Assembly (NCBI RefSeq): GCF_963678635.1
Contig: NC_087064.1
Location: forward strand, 40,827,165 to 40,891,164
Source: Symsagittifera roscoffensis
Taxonomy: Eukaryota > Xenacoelomorpha > Acoela > Convolutidae
Length of the DNA stretch: 64,000 bases
Direction of reading: 5' to 3'
Both the position numbers and the translations under genes were made by a program. The notes beneath the pieces are model-generated. The model had not been told where the DNA came from, did not search any database, and worked only from the letters and a program-made list of their open reading frames with translations. Below, in pieces: positions 16,928-29,500 of this stretch. The first letter of the stretch is position 1; each line of letters opens with the position of its first letter.

Positions 16928-19900
16928 CCCCAAAAAGTTCAATTTTCATTAAATTTGAGTTTACAAAAACCGTCAGTGATCAATGACGAAGATCTGAACA
17001 ACCCCACTCAAAATGAGCTTGTTGACATTTATGTTAATTCCCTTATGGTTCCGATTCTATCCGACGGACTTGCGGATGGAACGTTTTATGAAATGGTCGA
17101 TAGAATGCAATCGGTCCTTCATTCATTTGCTTCACACGGAAGCGGATTGGTTTTACAACAAGTGGTTAGATTGTTTATCAAATTTGGTAAAATGAATCCC
17201 ATTCGAGGGTCATCCCATATAACATTACCATTAAAAATTGCAAAACCCAGTCATTTAATTAATATTCGCAACCATGATGACCATGACTGTTTTAATCTTT
17301 GTTTTACTGCTGCTTATCACCTTCATTATCGTTTGAATTTAATTGTTGGAAGATACGAAGATCCAGCTGCTGAAAAAACATGCCCTGCAACTTACAGAAC
17401 GAGCAACGCCAAAAAACCAATCGGTGAGTTTCCAACCCCAATGAGTTTCAGAGATATACCCGAATTTGAACGTTTGAACAAAGTTCGTGTCAATGTGTTT
17501 CTTTATGAAAAAGGAGACTTGGTGCCTATGTTGATATCAAAAATGAGTCTGAAGATACATTCAGTATGGATCTTTTGTTGTTATTTGAGCCGGGTAAACA
17601 TCATTTCGTCCTAATAACTAACCTGTTAAGATTCATATGTGAAATCAAAAGTTATAAATTCCGGACCTTCATGCGCCTGTGTCGGAACTGTTTTCACATA
17701 AGTTATAGCGAAGAAGCGAACAAGATGCATCAAAGATCATGCAAAGAACATGAACCTGCAGTAATAAAAATGCCATCCGCTGAAGATGAAAGCAATAAAT
17801 ACAAATTCAACAACTATGCAGCACTTAGTTTTGTTCCTGTCGTTATCTACTTCGATTTCGAATCGTTTTTGAAACCTGTAACCACATGCAAAAACAACCC
17901 GAACACTTCGTCGTCTAGGATCTTAGAAAAACATGAACCCTCTGGTTACTCTCTGTGTGCGATTGAACATGGTTCTTCAAAACCATACTTCTTTGATTTA
18001 AACAGTAGTGAAAATGTATACCAAAATTCATCGAGCAGTTACACATACTAGCAAAACAAATCTACCAACAAAAAAATCTATACCCAAACTATATTGGCAA
18101 TCGATCTATCCTGAAGCATGATGAAGCTACCTCATGCTGGTTGTGCCTAGCAGAGTTTGTTGAAGGTGAAACAAAATGTTTGGACCAATGTCACTACAGT
18201 GGTGAATTCCTAGGGTGGGCGCACTCAAAGTGTAACCTAGCGCGACAAAAGGTGCGATATACACCAGTTGTTGGACACAATATACAAAATTATGATCTTC
18301 ACCATATTTGTTTGGCCTTGGGTGATTTGGAACCAACGAGCACGATCCAAGTCATACCCGCAACAGATGAGAAGTATATCTCACTAAGCATTGGTGTATT
18401 GGTTGACACTTACACACGAGCAAATGGTGTTAAGCAAAATGTCTATGAATACATGCGATTCATAGACTCATGTAAGTTTTTGAATTCTTCGTTACAAAAA
18501 CTCGTTGATAATTTACCAGCTGATAAGTTCTCTATACTAGATGAACACTTCAAACAAGCTGATGAGAGTTCTCGCGCACTTCTAAAGAGGAAAGGTTTTT
18601 ACCCTTATTCCTATATGTCAAATCGATTAAAGTTTGATGAACAAAATCTGCCACCACTCAGTGCATGGGGAAACTCATTAGAAGGAGGAAAAATCAGTGT
18701 TAGTGAAGAAAATTTAAAACATGCTCAAACAGTCTTCGATAAATTCAATTGCATAAACTTAGAGCAATATCACAATCTCTATCTCACATGTGATACTTTT
18801 CTTCTCGCATGTGTTTTTGAAGAGTTTCGTTCGATAACTCACGCAAGCTACGGATTAGATTGCGCGCATCATTTTACTGCGTCGAATCTTGCGGGAGATG
18901 CTTTCAAGAGGATCTGTAACGCTGATATTGAACTTCTTTCGGAAAGAGAGCATTTAGAAATGGTGGAAAATATGATGCGAGGTGGGACAGCATCTGTTTT
19001 TGAAAAAAGAAAATTCAATGCAAACAACCCGTACATGAATGAAAAATACAACCCTCAAAAAAAACAACTTATGGCTTCATGTTGGATGCAAATAATCTAT
19101 ATGGAGGTGTTATGCCATGTTAAGGAAGACGGTGAAGTTAGTACAAGCAGTGAAACGAGCCTTGATGAAATATTGGCAACTCCAGAAGATTCAGATATTG
19201 GTTTCATTCTTGAAGTAGATCTCGAGTACCCTCAAGAACTTCATGAATCCCATCGAGACTATCCTTTAGCACCAACCAAAGAAGTGGTACCAGAGGAGTG
19301 GTTAAGTGATTACCAACGAGATCTGGCAAAACAAATGAAAGCAATGATAATTATCGAGTTGCTCCTGGCAAAGTAAAAAAACTGCTTCAGACATTGCATA
19401 ACAAGAATAATTATACAGTGCATTACAAACTCTTACAACTCTATGTTCGGTTGGGTTTGAAAATAACGAAAGTACATAGAGTTTTAAAGTTCAAGCAAGA
19501 ACTATGGTTAGAACCCTATATAACCCTAAACACAAACAAAAGGAAATCTGCACGAAACAAATTTGAAGAAGCACTGTACAAATTGTTGAATAATTCTGCA
19601 TATGGAAAAACATGCGAATCGAAAAGAAAAAGAGTGAAGGTTAATATTGTACATAACGCTGAAGAAACAATGCAACAAATTTCTGCTTTTGACTTCAAGA
19701 CATTTAAAATATTTGGTGATGATTTAGCGGCATTGACGTCAGCACCACGAGTCCTTAATTGGAATGTACCTACCATAGTAGGAGCATGCGTGCTTGAAAT
19801 CGCTAAATTTGAAATGTATCGGTTTCACTATGAAATTATGAAACCAAACTTTGACTGTCGATTGCTTTACTCCGATACCGATAGTTTGCTTTACGAAATA

Positions 19901-21368
19901 GAAACCGAAAAGAATGCAGATTTTTTATGAAATTTTGAAAAACAAATACAACATTATTGACGAATTCGATTTCTCAAATTATGCCGAAAACCATCCCCTG
20001 TTTAACAAGCAAAACAAACTGACAGTTCTCAAATACAAAGATGAGTTCCCAGCCGACACCATCACGGACTTCATTGCTTTAAAACCCAAGTTATACTCAA
20101 TCGTCTCTCTAAGTGAGTACTTTCAATTACTCATCAAAATTTGTTGAAAAAATTAGAATTTTTTTTTCAATTTGTCGAAAAAAAAAATTGGGAAAACCAA
20201 AAACTTTCGAGAAAAAAATCTTTTCCACAATTTGGGAAAATTTTTTTCATGAAAAAATTGTCGAAAAAAAAATTTGGGAAAATTTTTTTTTTGAAAAAAA
20301 AATTGTCGAAAAAAAATTGGGAAAAAAAAAATTTTTCGAAAAAAATTTTGTCGAAATTTTGCGAAAAAAAAAATTTCGAAAAAAATTTGTTGAAAATTTG
20401 GGAAAAAAATTTGTCGAAAAAAAAAATTTGGGAAAAAATTTTTTTTCGAAAAAAAATTTGTCGAAAATTTGGGAAAAAAATTTGTCGAAAAAAAAATTTG
20501 GGAAAAAATTTTTTTCGAAAAAAAATTTGTCGAAAAAAATTTGTCGGAAATTTGGGGAAAATTTTTTTTTCGAAAAAAAATTTCAATGTATTAACGATTA
20601 GTAATCATTTATTCATTTTATATAGATCATCGTAAGCTTTCAGCTAAAGGCACTTCCAGGGCAACTCAAAATCTTCTTACTCATCGGAAGTATGAAGAAA
20701 CTCTTGAGATGGGTAGTCTCTATCGAGCTGAAAATACCCGAATTGCATCTGACCGTCATGTTCTGAATACTGTTCGTACGAATAAGATAGCATTGTCATC
20801 GTTCGACGATAAACGGTATATATTGGATGATGGCATTTCAACGTTGCCATATGGTTACATCGAGTCTTCAAAACCGCCTTCAAACGATAGTCGTGGTGAT
20901 AATAACAGCTCTACATTTCATGCCGATAGTGATGATGACGACGATCTAGATGCATGGGTTGCTCATTTTGAAGACAATGACGCACCAATAGAATGGGATC
21001 AAGAGAATATACTAGATGGTATGTCGCAAGAACTTGATCGAACACAAATAGACTGGGATTATACGCAAGATGTGCAATACGATAGTGAAGATAGCTTCAT
21101 TGACCTCAGCACAAGTCAATCACATGTACATCGTTCATTGTTCGATCTTATGTCAACAGCCTCAAATGAAATAGGATTCCAGACTCCGGATCCTGGATTT
21201 GCACGTCTCGATCAGGTAAACGAGAGTGACCTTGACAGTGACGATATTGCCGATTTGAGTGCTGAAACTTCTGCAGAATTGTCTTCAGAATCGTCGGATA
21301 AATCTTTTCTAGATCGTGAAGCCGTTGAAGATGTGAAAACGCAACCAAAACGTTTTCGCAGGAAATAA
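16928..21368 (+). pseudogene. POLB: Protein-primed type B DNA polymerase of the Polinton, about six indels and one intron
   Basis: All key motifs are present in order: ExoI YFDFES (17848-17865), ExoII GHNIQNYD (18272-18295), ExoIII YLTCDTFLL (about 18780), motif A LDANNLYGG (19082-19108), motif B LLNNSAYGKT (19582-19611), motif C YSDTDS (19868-19885), and a conserved FDDKRYI end after the intron. Frame changes lie near 17538-17542, 18023-18026, 19073, 19110-19125, 19338-19340 and 19921-19926, mostly one base in short A, G or T runs. The intron 20113-20625 is phase 1. After the conserved end an acidic tail of about 165 residues finishes with PKRFRRK. The enzyme would copy the linear element by protein priming. 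Confidence 0.93.
20113..20625 (+). other. Predicted spliceosomal intron in the polymerase gene, filled by an A/T simple repeat
   Basis: The donor is CTAA|GTGAGT at 20113, the acceptor TATATAG at 20624-20625, and a branch-like TTAAC lies at about 20591. Removing it joins the conserved KPKLYSIVSL segment in frame (phase 1) to HRKLSAKGTSRA, both typical of Polinton polymerases. About 430 bp inside (20150-20585) is a run of imperfect units mixing AAAATTTGTCG, AAATTTGGG and TTTTTCGAAAA. Long open frames on both strands here are only the repeat being translated. Confidence 0.75.
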
Positions 21369-21684
21369 GAAAAAAATATTTGTTAATGTGATAGTATGTG
21401 AAACATTGTGCAGTAAAGAGTAACAGCATTTACATTCAGTGGTCAAGCCAGAAATAATTTTGCTTCAAACGCTTCTTATCTAATATTGACTTTAAGACAT
21501 GTTTTATGTTATAATGTGTACCAGTGTGTGTGTTAGAATTGGTGTTATATTTGAACCAAAAATTTTACAAAATTCAATTTAACCTTGAAACGTATGTTTT
21601 CCGTTTAATTCTTCAACAGTTTCTTCCTGAAAGTACTTGACATAGACGTTTACAGAAACCAGTCTATAGTAATACATAAAATTT
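21369..21684. other. Gene-free interval between polymerase gene and right terminal repeat
   Basis: No credible reading frame is seen. It presumably holds the polymerase transcript's 3' end. Confidence 0.5.
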
Positions 21685-22066
21685 TCAAGCTGATTCTAAA
21701 CATATATTTCAAACATATTCGGTGCAGAAATCAAGCGTCTTTCATATACCATGCATGAAACTAATAGCTATAACCACTTTATATACCACTCCAATTTGGT
21801 GCATAAACAAAAAGAACGAAATACACCGTCTGGGCATTTGGACGATTTAGCTATCAACCTAACAAAAATTTACATTCAGGATCATTGGTTTAAAAAATTA
21901 TACATTGGGATCAAATTTGTGGGATCATTATTTGGGATCATAACAAATTTTACATGGGATCAGTACTTTTACATGGGATCTCAAAAATTTACGTTGGGAT
22001 CTCAATACCCAATGATCCTTGTAGGGATCACCCCCCCCGATCCCAGTGTAAATTAGCTATACTACT
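21685..22066 (-). repeat. Right terminal inverted repeat of the Polinton
   Basis: Reverse complement of 3663-4049 with scattered single-base differences and a shorter C-run (8 bases, 22031-22038). It ends CTATACTACT at 22066. Confidence 0.95.
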
Positions 22067-22072
22067 TGTGAG
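22067..22072. other. Target site duplication TGTGAG, right copy
   Basis: Perfect match to 3657-3662. Confidence 0.9.
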
Positions 22073-22224
22073 TTAGTTTTAACTTTAGCATGGTCTCGTG
22101 TGAGCAGTTAATGTCTTTTTCCCTTGGTGTAAGCAAGTAAAATATTATTGCGAAGTAATTAAATTTATTGAAAAATGGCTCGTAAGCTTTGATGTCTGTT
22201 AGATCTGTAGCGATTATGTTATCA

Positions 22225-25200
22225 ATCTTCTTATTTAGTGCTATCTAGGTGGAATATTTATTCTGATTTAATGAAAAGTTTTTCTGTTAGTTGGCGATTA
22301 GTGTTTGGTTAGTGGATACTATTGGTTAGTGGAAAATCGATTAGCGCGTGGTGCTAAGAATCTATTTAGTGTCTGCTTTAAGCCGATGGTAGTGAAATAA
22401 TTTTTGTGAATTCCGATGGTGAGTTGGTGATTGATGGAATCACAAAGTTCATTAGCTTCCGGGTTGTTTTTTTATGGAAATTTTCAGTGGGATAAAAAAT
22501 TGTAGTTGGTGATCCAAGAGAGTGTGGGAGTTAGCACATTTTTATCAACGATAAAGTTCAGTTGGTTTTCATTGTCTGTGTTAAAGTATGTATTTTGGTG
22601 AAAAATTGTATTTTTTGAATTAAAAATTCTGGGGTATTAGTGCGTTGATGGTGATGGGAGTATAATCGGGATGAACAAAAGGGGAGGGAGATTTGAACGT
22701 TGAGGTTGAGTGGGTTAGCTGCTGAATTTTTAATGTGTTATTTGTATTATGAACTTGTTGCTGTTGAGTTATGATTTTATCTAGTTCAAGCTCAAGTTGA
22801 TTGTCTGTAATGGGGCTGGGTGCATCAGGTGCATTACTTGACAAAGTTGAAAGGATTGGGGTACCGTCAGTGTATGAAGAGGGGGAGGAAGATATTTTGT
22901 TGGGAAGTGGGTAAACTATGGGCTGGAAAGGTGGTCAGAAATAGTTGTGGGGCTATGTTCGGGGTCTAGGAATACGTCGGGGGTGTTTACATCAGAGTTA
23001 TTAAAATTAGATATGGTGTTAAAAACTGTTTCCTTTGAATCGACTGAGTCCATGCGTGGTGAGTTAGAAGAAAAACTGGATAGCGGAGAAGAAGTGAGAC
23101 CTGAGAGTGAAATGCGGGAGGAGTAGCGTTGGAATTTCAATGGATCGGAAAGGAAGCGGTTGAGGGATCCAGTCTGTCGGCTCATCGTCGTCTGAGAAGA
23201 TGATTGTTCTGAGAACGAAAAATTAATGTGAATGGTTGTCCTACACTTTGTTCAAATGTGCCGTCAATAATCGGTTGATGGAGAGTGTTTTGTGAGTTAT
23301 TGGACTTCATGGTAAAGTATTACCTTGAGAGGTGTGTTCAGTAGCTGTAGTGCGTTCCTATGATTTTGTGGGACTAAAGATAAAATGTGATTGTTATGCA
23401 GACTATGTAGATGTGGTGCTGCTTGAGGTGTTGAATTTGTCTTGTCTCGTGAAGTCTCGTATGTATTTGGTTGTTTAGCTAGCTTTTTGCTATAATCGCT
23501 AGTCTGAGCGTCAATGAGGATTTTTATTAATTGAGGTGGAAATTCCAAAAAATCTTGCAAAAAAAATGCGTGCAACGCTTGCTTGTCTTTTGACTTGAGT
23601 GTGTATTACGCAAGTATTACAGATTCTTTTTAGTTAGGGAAAGAGAAATTCTATAACATTAAACATTGCGTAAAAAATAGTCAGTTTTTCAAATAAATAG
23701 TAAGGTTATCCTAGAAAAGCTAGGAGTCTGTTTTTAAAAATTACAAAACTTCATAGTATTTGGTGAAATAGCCTGTGGATGGTATTTTTCACCATTAAGA
23801 TATATGTAGTCTTTTATATCCTTAAAGTATCTTCTATAGTCTTGTCTATAGATATCGGAGAAGCCTGCTGTCTCAGCTAGTTTTTGTAAAAATGGGTCGA
23901 TTGATTCTCTTTGTATTGTACCTATTTTGGTGAAGAGTTTTTGAAATGATTGTGTTCGAATATGATGTTAATTGTCGATTTTGGAGTGAATGCTTGTTGA
24001 TTGTGGGTATATATTTGGATTACGAGCAAGTGCGCGTACGCTCTCGGGTGAAAATTTCTTTAAGTGAAACCTTATGGTAGGATATGTGGTGAGAAGATGA
24101 GGTTTATCTTTGTTTGGTTTCGAAAGTGTATCCCTAAAATACGTGCGTCGTGATATCTTAACTACAAAATTTATATTTTATTTTTTTTTAAAGTATAGGT
24201 ATTTGCTGGTAACATCTTTTGTCTTCAAATACATAAAGTGGTGAAAGTTTTAGTGCAGGTGTAACTCCAAAGAATGTTTACCTCATAGTCAATGAAGTTA
24301 GAGTGATTGCCTGGTAATAGATATCCTGCGTAGCGTTTTTAAGCACTACTAAAGAGAGTGATTGTAGTACTTTTGTTGTTTCGAGTTCACATAAATGATG
24401 AAGTGTTTCTATTTCAAAAAATTATATTTCTTGACAATTTTTTTCATTGTATAATCTATTTTCATATCAAAATGAATATCGTAGTGGATTGCGCCAAAGT
24501 AAGTGTTTTTTATTCGTGAAAGTTCATGTAATCTTAAACTGCCTTTGTTTTCTGGAAGAATTCAACAGCCGTAGTTTCCGGCTTTTTCAAAGAATTTTAC
24601 TGGAAAATAGGGTTTTTCGACTTCCCTATTTTGATATGAGTGTGCTCTATTGAGTATTTCTTGTTGTTTTACCTTTATTGTTTTCCACAAGAATTTCCGA
24701 GTACTGTGTGTGGTTTAAGATATTTATATGCTACTTCTGTTTCGGGATAAATTTGATAACGTGTTATTTTTTTTTATCCTCTTTATTTTTTATAAAATTG
24801 GATTTAATCTACTTCGATCGGGTTTTATTTTTTCAAGTGGTGTAGATTTGATAAAAATTTTTTTGTGAAATTTTATCATTTTTGCGTGAATTTTGCTTAC
24901 TTGAAATGTGGTGCATGTGTCTTCAGGGAACCATGTACTTTCTTATCTGCGAATCTGACTGTAAAATTAAATCCTGTTAAAGTAGTTGCTCCAGCTTTTG
25001 GGTAGAGTGTTGCTGCTATCGTTGTTGATTCAAGGTCTTGTGGGCCTGATTTGCATTGTGTTACATGTCTATTTCCATATTTATGCAATATTTTTTGTTG
25101 ATTATCTTCGCAACCGTTATGGGCGACAAGGTGGTCTTGCGGGCTTGTTCGGGGAAATTTTTTATGATGTACAGGCTGAACATATACTAGGATGGAAAGT

Positions 25201-26525
25201 TTTTGCGTTTAAAAAACTACTAAAAGGTACATGTCTATGATAACCCTGAAAAGTGGTTAAAGAATGTGATACAAACAATAGTCTATTTTGTATAACTGTC
25301 GTATTTGTAGATGAGTTTTGTGTTGATAAACGGAAGAAGCAAAAATTGAGATGTTATAATTGGTGGAAATAGTGGTAATAGATGGTTAGCTAAATTTTTT
25401 AGCCTTACTAATTTTTCAATTTTTAGGGTTAGGTTAATTTGGTTAAGAACTTGTTTATTATGTTCTTGAATAGCTTTATGAAAACCGTGTCGATGATGTA
25501 GCCTGTTTTGTTTAAAATTGTTGAGTCGATTGCTAACGAGGTTTTGGCCAAAAAGGTAAGGGGTGCTACAAAGGTTTTCCAATCCAGTCGTAACGGTATA
25601 CTTGTACCTTAAACTTCACGATATATGTCGTCAAGGTGATTCGGTAAATTAGTAGGAAAAGTAGTTGTTGGGTTTTGACCTGTGACTGAAGGTGTTGATG
25701 GAAGTGATAGAGTTTCTGGTCACGATAGAGAAGTATCTGATGGGATATCTATCGGGTCGTTTACCAAGTTGTTTCGCCGTGGGAAAATGTCAGTGTGATC
25801 CATTGTGGGAGTCTTTGTGATGAACTGGGGGGATTAAAGGGTTTTCCCGGAAGGTGTCGTTCCTAAATAATCTGTTGGAAAATTTGAGGTATTTTGTTGA
25901 GAAACGGTTTAAAGTGATGAAGGGCTGCTTTGAAGTGAATGACTTGAGAGATCTAGAGGTGTCGATGATGGCGTTGAGGATTTTTTGAAATAAACTCTTT
26001 GTGTTGTGAGAGTTGTTAATTTTTGATTTGACCTCAATGTCTGGTTCTGTTAAGTTTCTGTTGGAGTGGAAAGTAAGTAATATATGTTGGTTCGTCTTGT
26101 GGTTCGCTTAGGGGTGCTTGAAGAGTGGCTGGTGTTAATGGTTCATATAAAGATGATTGTCTTTCTTCAAATGTATATGAATTCTCTAGAAATGAGATAC
26201 GTGCTGGTGTTTGGGGTTGATTTGTTTGGATAGATGTCGGGGTTGTTGGTTTTGTCTGGGGGTCTTGGGATGTAGTGGTTGGTGGGAATTTTTTGTTAAT
26301 GGGGTTAGGATCAGCAATTTTTAAGTAATGTTTTATATCTTGATTTACTTAAGTTTTTGTTCTTTAAAAATTTCTTCAGTAGAAATTTTTAACGAGGTGT
26401 TGCTAATGCGAAGATGATCACTGCTTTCTTAATGCATTTGAGAATTTTTAAATTTAAAGAAACAAGAAAAAGTGAGCAAAGTTATCAAAAATATCTTTTG
26501 TTTTTAATAGACTTCGTATCATTTT
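22225..26525. repeat. Tandem array unit 1 (about 4.3 kb) of an envelope-like retroelement segment
   Basis: Similarity to the other units starts at ATCTTCTTATT near 22225, only 150 bp after the Polinton. On the minus strand it keeps proline/serine-rich frames (22620-22844, 22916-23185) and short envelope-like frames (23297-23575, 24897-25088, 25283-25582). Compared with unit 2 it lacks roughly 450 bp around 24890-24930, where an otherwise conserved block (29150-29680) is missing. Confidence 0.85.
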
Positions 26526-29500
26526 GATCTTCTTATTAGTGCTATCTAGGTAGAATATTTATTCTGATTTAATGAAAAGTTTTTCTGTTAGTTGGGGATT
26601 AGTGTTTGGATCGTCTTCGTGTGGAGTACCTTCCAGGTATCCCTGACACAATGATACTATTGGTAAGTGGAAAATCGATTAGCGCGTGGTGCTATGAATC
26701 TGTTTAGTGTCTGCTTTAAGCCGATGGTAGTGAAATAATTTTTGTGAAGTGCGGTGGTGAGTTGGTGATTGATGGAACCACAAAGTTCATTAGCTTCCGG
26801 GTTGTTTTTTTATGGGAATTTTCATTGGGATAAAAAAAAAAGTAGGTGATCCAAGAGAGTGTAGGAGGTAGCACATTTTCATCAACGAATAAGTTCAGTT
26901 GGTTTTCATTGTCTGTGTTAAAGTATGTATTTTGGTGAAAAATTGTATGTTTTGAATTAAAAATTGTGGGGTATTAGTACGTTGATGGTGATGGGAGTAT
27001 AATCGGGACGAACAAAAGGGGAGGGAGATTCGAATGTTGAGGCTTGTTGGGTTAGCTGGTGAATTTTTAATGTGTTATTTGTATTATGAACTTGTTGCTG
27101 TTGAGTTATGAATTTATCTAGTTCATGCTCAAGTTGATTGTCTGTAATGGGGCTGGGTGCATCAGGTTCATTACTTGACAAACTTGAAAGGGTTGGGGGT
27201 TTTTACATCAGAGTTATTAAAATTAGATATGGTGTTAAAAACTGTTTCCTTTGAATCGACTGAGTCCATGCGTGGTGAGTTAGAAGAAAAACTGGATAGC
27301 GGAGAAGAAGTGAGACCTGAGAGTGAATTGCGGGAGGAGTAGCGTTGAAAGTTCAATGGATTGGGAAGGGAACGGTTGAGGGATCCAATCTGTCGGCTCA
27401 TCGTCGCCTGAGAAGATGATTGTTCTGAGAACGAAAAATTATTGTGGGTGGTTGTCCTACACTTTGTTCATATTGGTCGTCAATAATCGGTTGATGGAGT
27501 GTGTTTTGTGAGTTATTGGACTTCGTGGTAAAGTATTACATTGAGAGGTGTGTTCAGTAGTTGTAGTGCGTTCCTACAATTTTGTGGGATTAAAGATAAA
27601 ATGTGATTGTTACGCAGACTATGTAGATGTGGTGCTGCTTGAGGTGTTGAACTTGTCTTGTCTCGTGAAGTCTCGTATGTGTTTGGTTGTTTAGCTAGTT
27701 TTTTGCTATAATCGCTAGTCAGAGCGTCAATGAGGGTTTTTATTAATTGAGGTGGAACTTATTCCAAAAAATCTTGCAAATAAAATGCGTGCAACGCTTG
27801 CTTGTCTTTTGACTTGAGTGTTTATTTCGCAAGTATTACAGATTCTTTTGAGTTAGGGAAAGAGAAATTCTATAACATTAAACATTGCGTATAAATAAGT
27901 CAGTTTTTCTAATATATAGTAAGGTTATCCTAGAAAAGCTGAGAGTCTGTTTTTAAAAACTACAAAACTTCATAGTATTTGGTGAAATAGCCTGTGGATG
28001 GTATTTTTCACCGTTAAGATATATGTAGTCTTTTATATCTTTAAAGTATCTTCTACAGTCTTGTCTATAGATATCGGAGAAGCCTGCTGTCTCAGCTATT
28101 TTTTGTAAAAGTGGGTCGATTGATTCTCTTTGTATTTTACCTATTTTGGCGAAGAGTTTTTGAAATGATTGTGTTCGAATATGATGTTAATTGTCGATTT
28201 TGGAGTGAATGCCTGTTGATTGTGGGTCTACATTTGGATTACGAGCAAGTGCGCGTACGCTCTCGGGTGAAAATTTCTTTAAGTGAAACCTTATAGTAGG
28301 ATATGTGGTGAGAAGATGAGGCTTATCTTCGTTTGGCTTCGAAAGTGTATCCCTAAAATACGTGCGTCGTGATAGCTTAATAACAAAATTTATATATATT
28401 TTTTAAAGTATAGGTATTTGCTGATAACATCTTTTGTCTTCAAATACATAAAGTGGTGAAAAATTTAGTGAATGTGTAACTCCAAAGAAAGTTTACCTCA
28501 TAGTCAATGAAGTTAGAGTGGTTGCCTGATAATAGATATCCTGCGTAGCGTTTTTAAGTTTTGCTAAAGAGAGTGATTGTAGTACTTTTGTTGTTTCGAG
28601 TTCACATAAGTGATGAAGTGTTTCTATTTCGGAAAATTATGTTTCTTGACAAATTTTTTTCATTGAATAATCTAGTTTCATATCAAAATGAATATCGTAG
28701 TGGATTGCGCCAAAGTAAGTGTTTTTTATTCGTGAAAGTTCATGTAATCTTAAACTGCCTTTGTTTTCTGGAAGAATTCAACAGCCGTAGTTTCCGGCTT
28801 TTTCAAAGAATTTTACTGGAAAATAGGGTTTTTCGACTTCCCTATTTTGATATGAGTGTGCTCTATTGAGTATTTCTTGTTGTTTTACCTTTATTGTTTT
28901 CCACAAGAATTTCCGAGTACTGTGTGTGGTTTAAGATATTTATATGCTACTTCTGTTTCGGGATAAATTTGATAACGTGTTATTTTTTTTTCTTTATCAT
29001 CTTTATTTTTTTATTTTTTATAAAATTGGATTTGATCTACTTCGATCGGGTTTGATTTTTTCAAGTGGTGTAGATTTGATAAAATTATTTTTGTGAAATT
29101 TTATCATTTTTGCATGAATTTTGTTTACTTGAAATGTGGTGCATGTGTCTTCAGGGAACCAAACTATGGTTGCCTGTGTTCGTGTAGTAGGATTGCAATA
29201 TACTTCATAATTTTTAGGAGGTCAGCGGATTCTTTGATACAGTATGGTATCGTTTTTTGATTTGCGTGTTACTTTTACTTTTTCTAGTTGAATTTTCCAA
29301 TCAAAAAACAATTTTTCTTGGTGACTTTTGTTTTTGGTGACGGCCTTACAGATCGATAGGTTATGGATTCTAATATGTGGTATCTATTTTTTACTGTGTA
29401 GATTGTATGATAAACATCCATGCGCGCCATAAAACGGGGAGTTATTATCTAATTTTATATGACCTTGATGACGATCAAAATGTGCTTGGTGTGCAGAGAC

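Larger units (their letters stand above)
3663..22066. mobile_element. Complete Polinton/Maverick element, 18.4 kb, genes degenerate
   Basis: The element is bounded by inverted terminal repeats (3663-4049 and 21685-22066), starts AGTAGTATAG, and is flanked by a perfect 6-bp duplication. It carries the full Polinton set: protein-primed type B DNA polymerase, retroviral-type integrase, adenain-like cysteine protease, FtsK/HerA-type packaging ATPase, major and minor capsid proteins and a basic core protein, with two divergent transcription blocks (leftward 4794-13867, rightward 14350-21368). Known Polintons are 15-20 kb, so the length is normal. Stops and frameshifts in at least four core genes mean this copy is probably not autonomous, unless some of the indels are assembly errors. 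The near-identical terminal repeats argue for a fairly recent insertion. Confidence 0.96.

Noticed and set aside
20113-20635. Overlapping 140-164-residue lysine/phenylalanine frames on both strands
   Set aside because: They are translations of the A/T simple repeat inside the polymerase intron.
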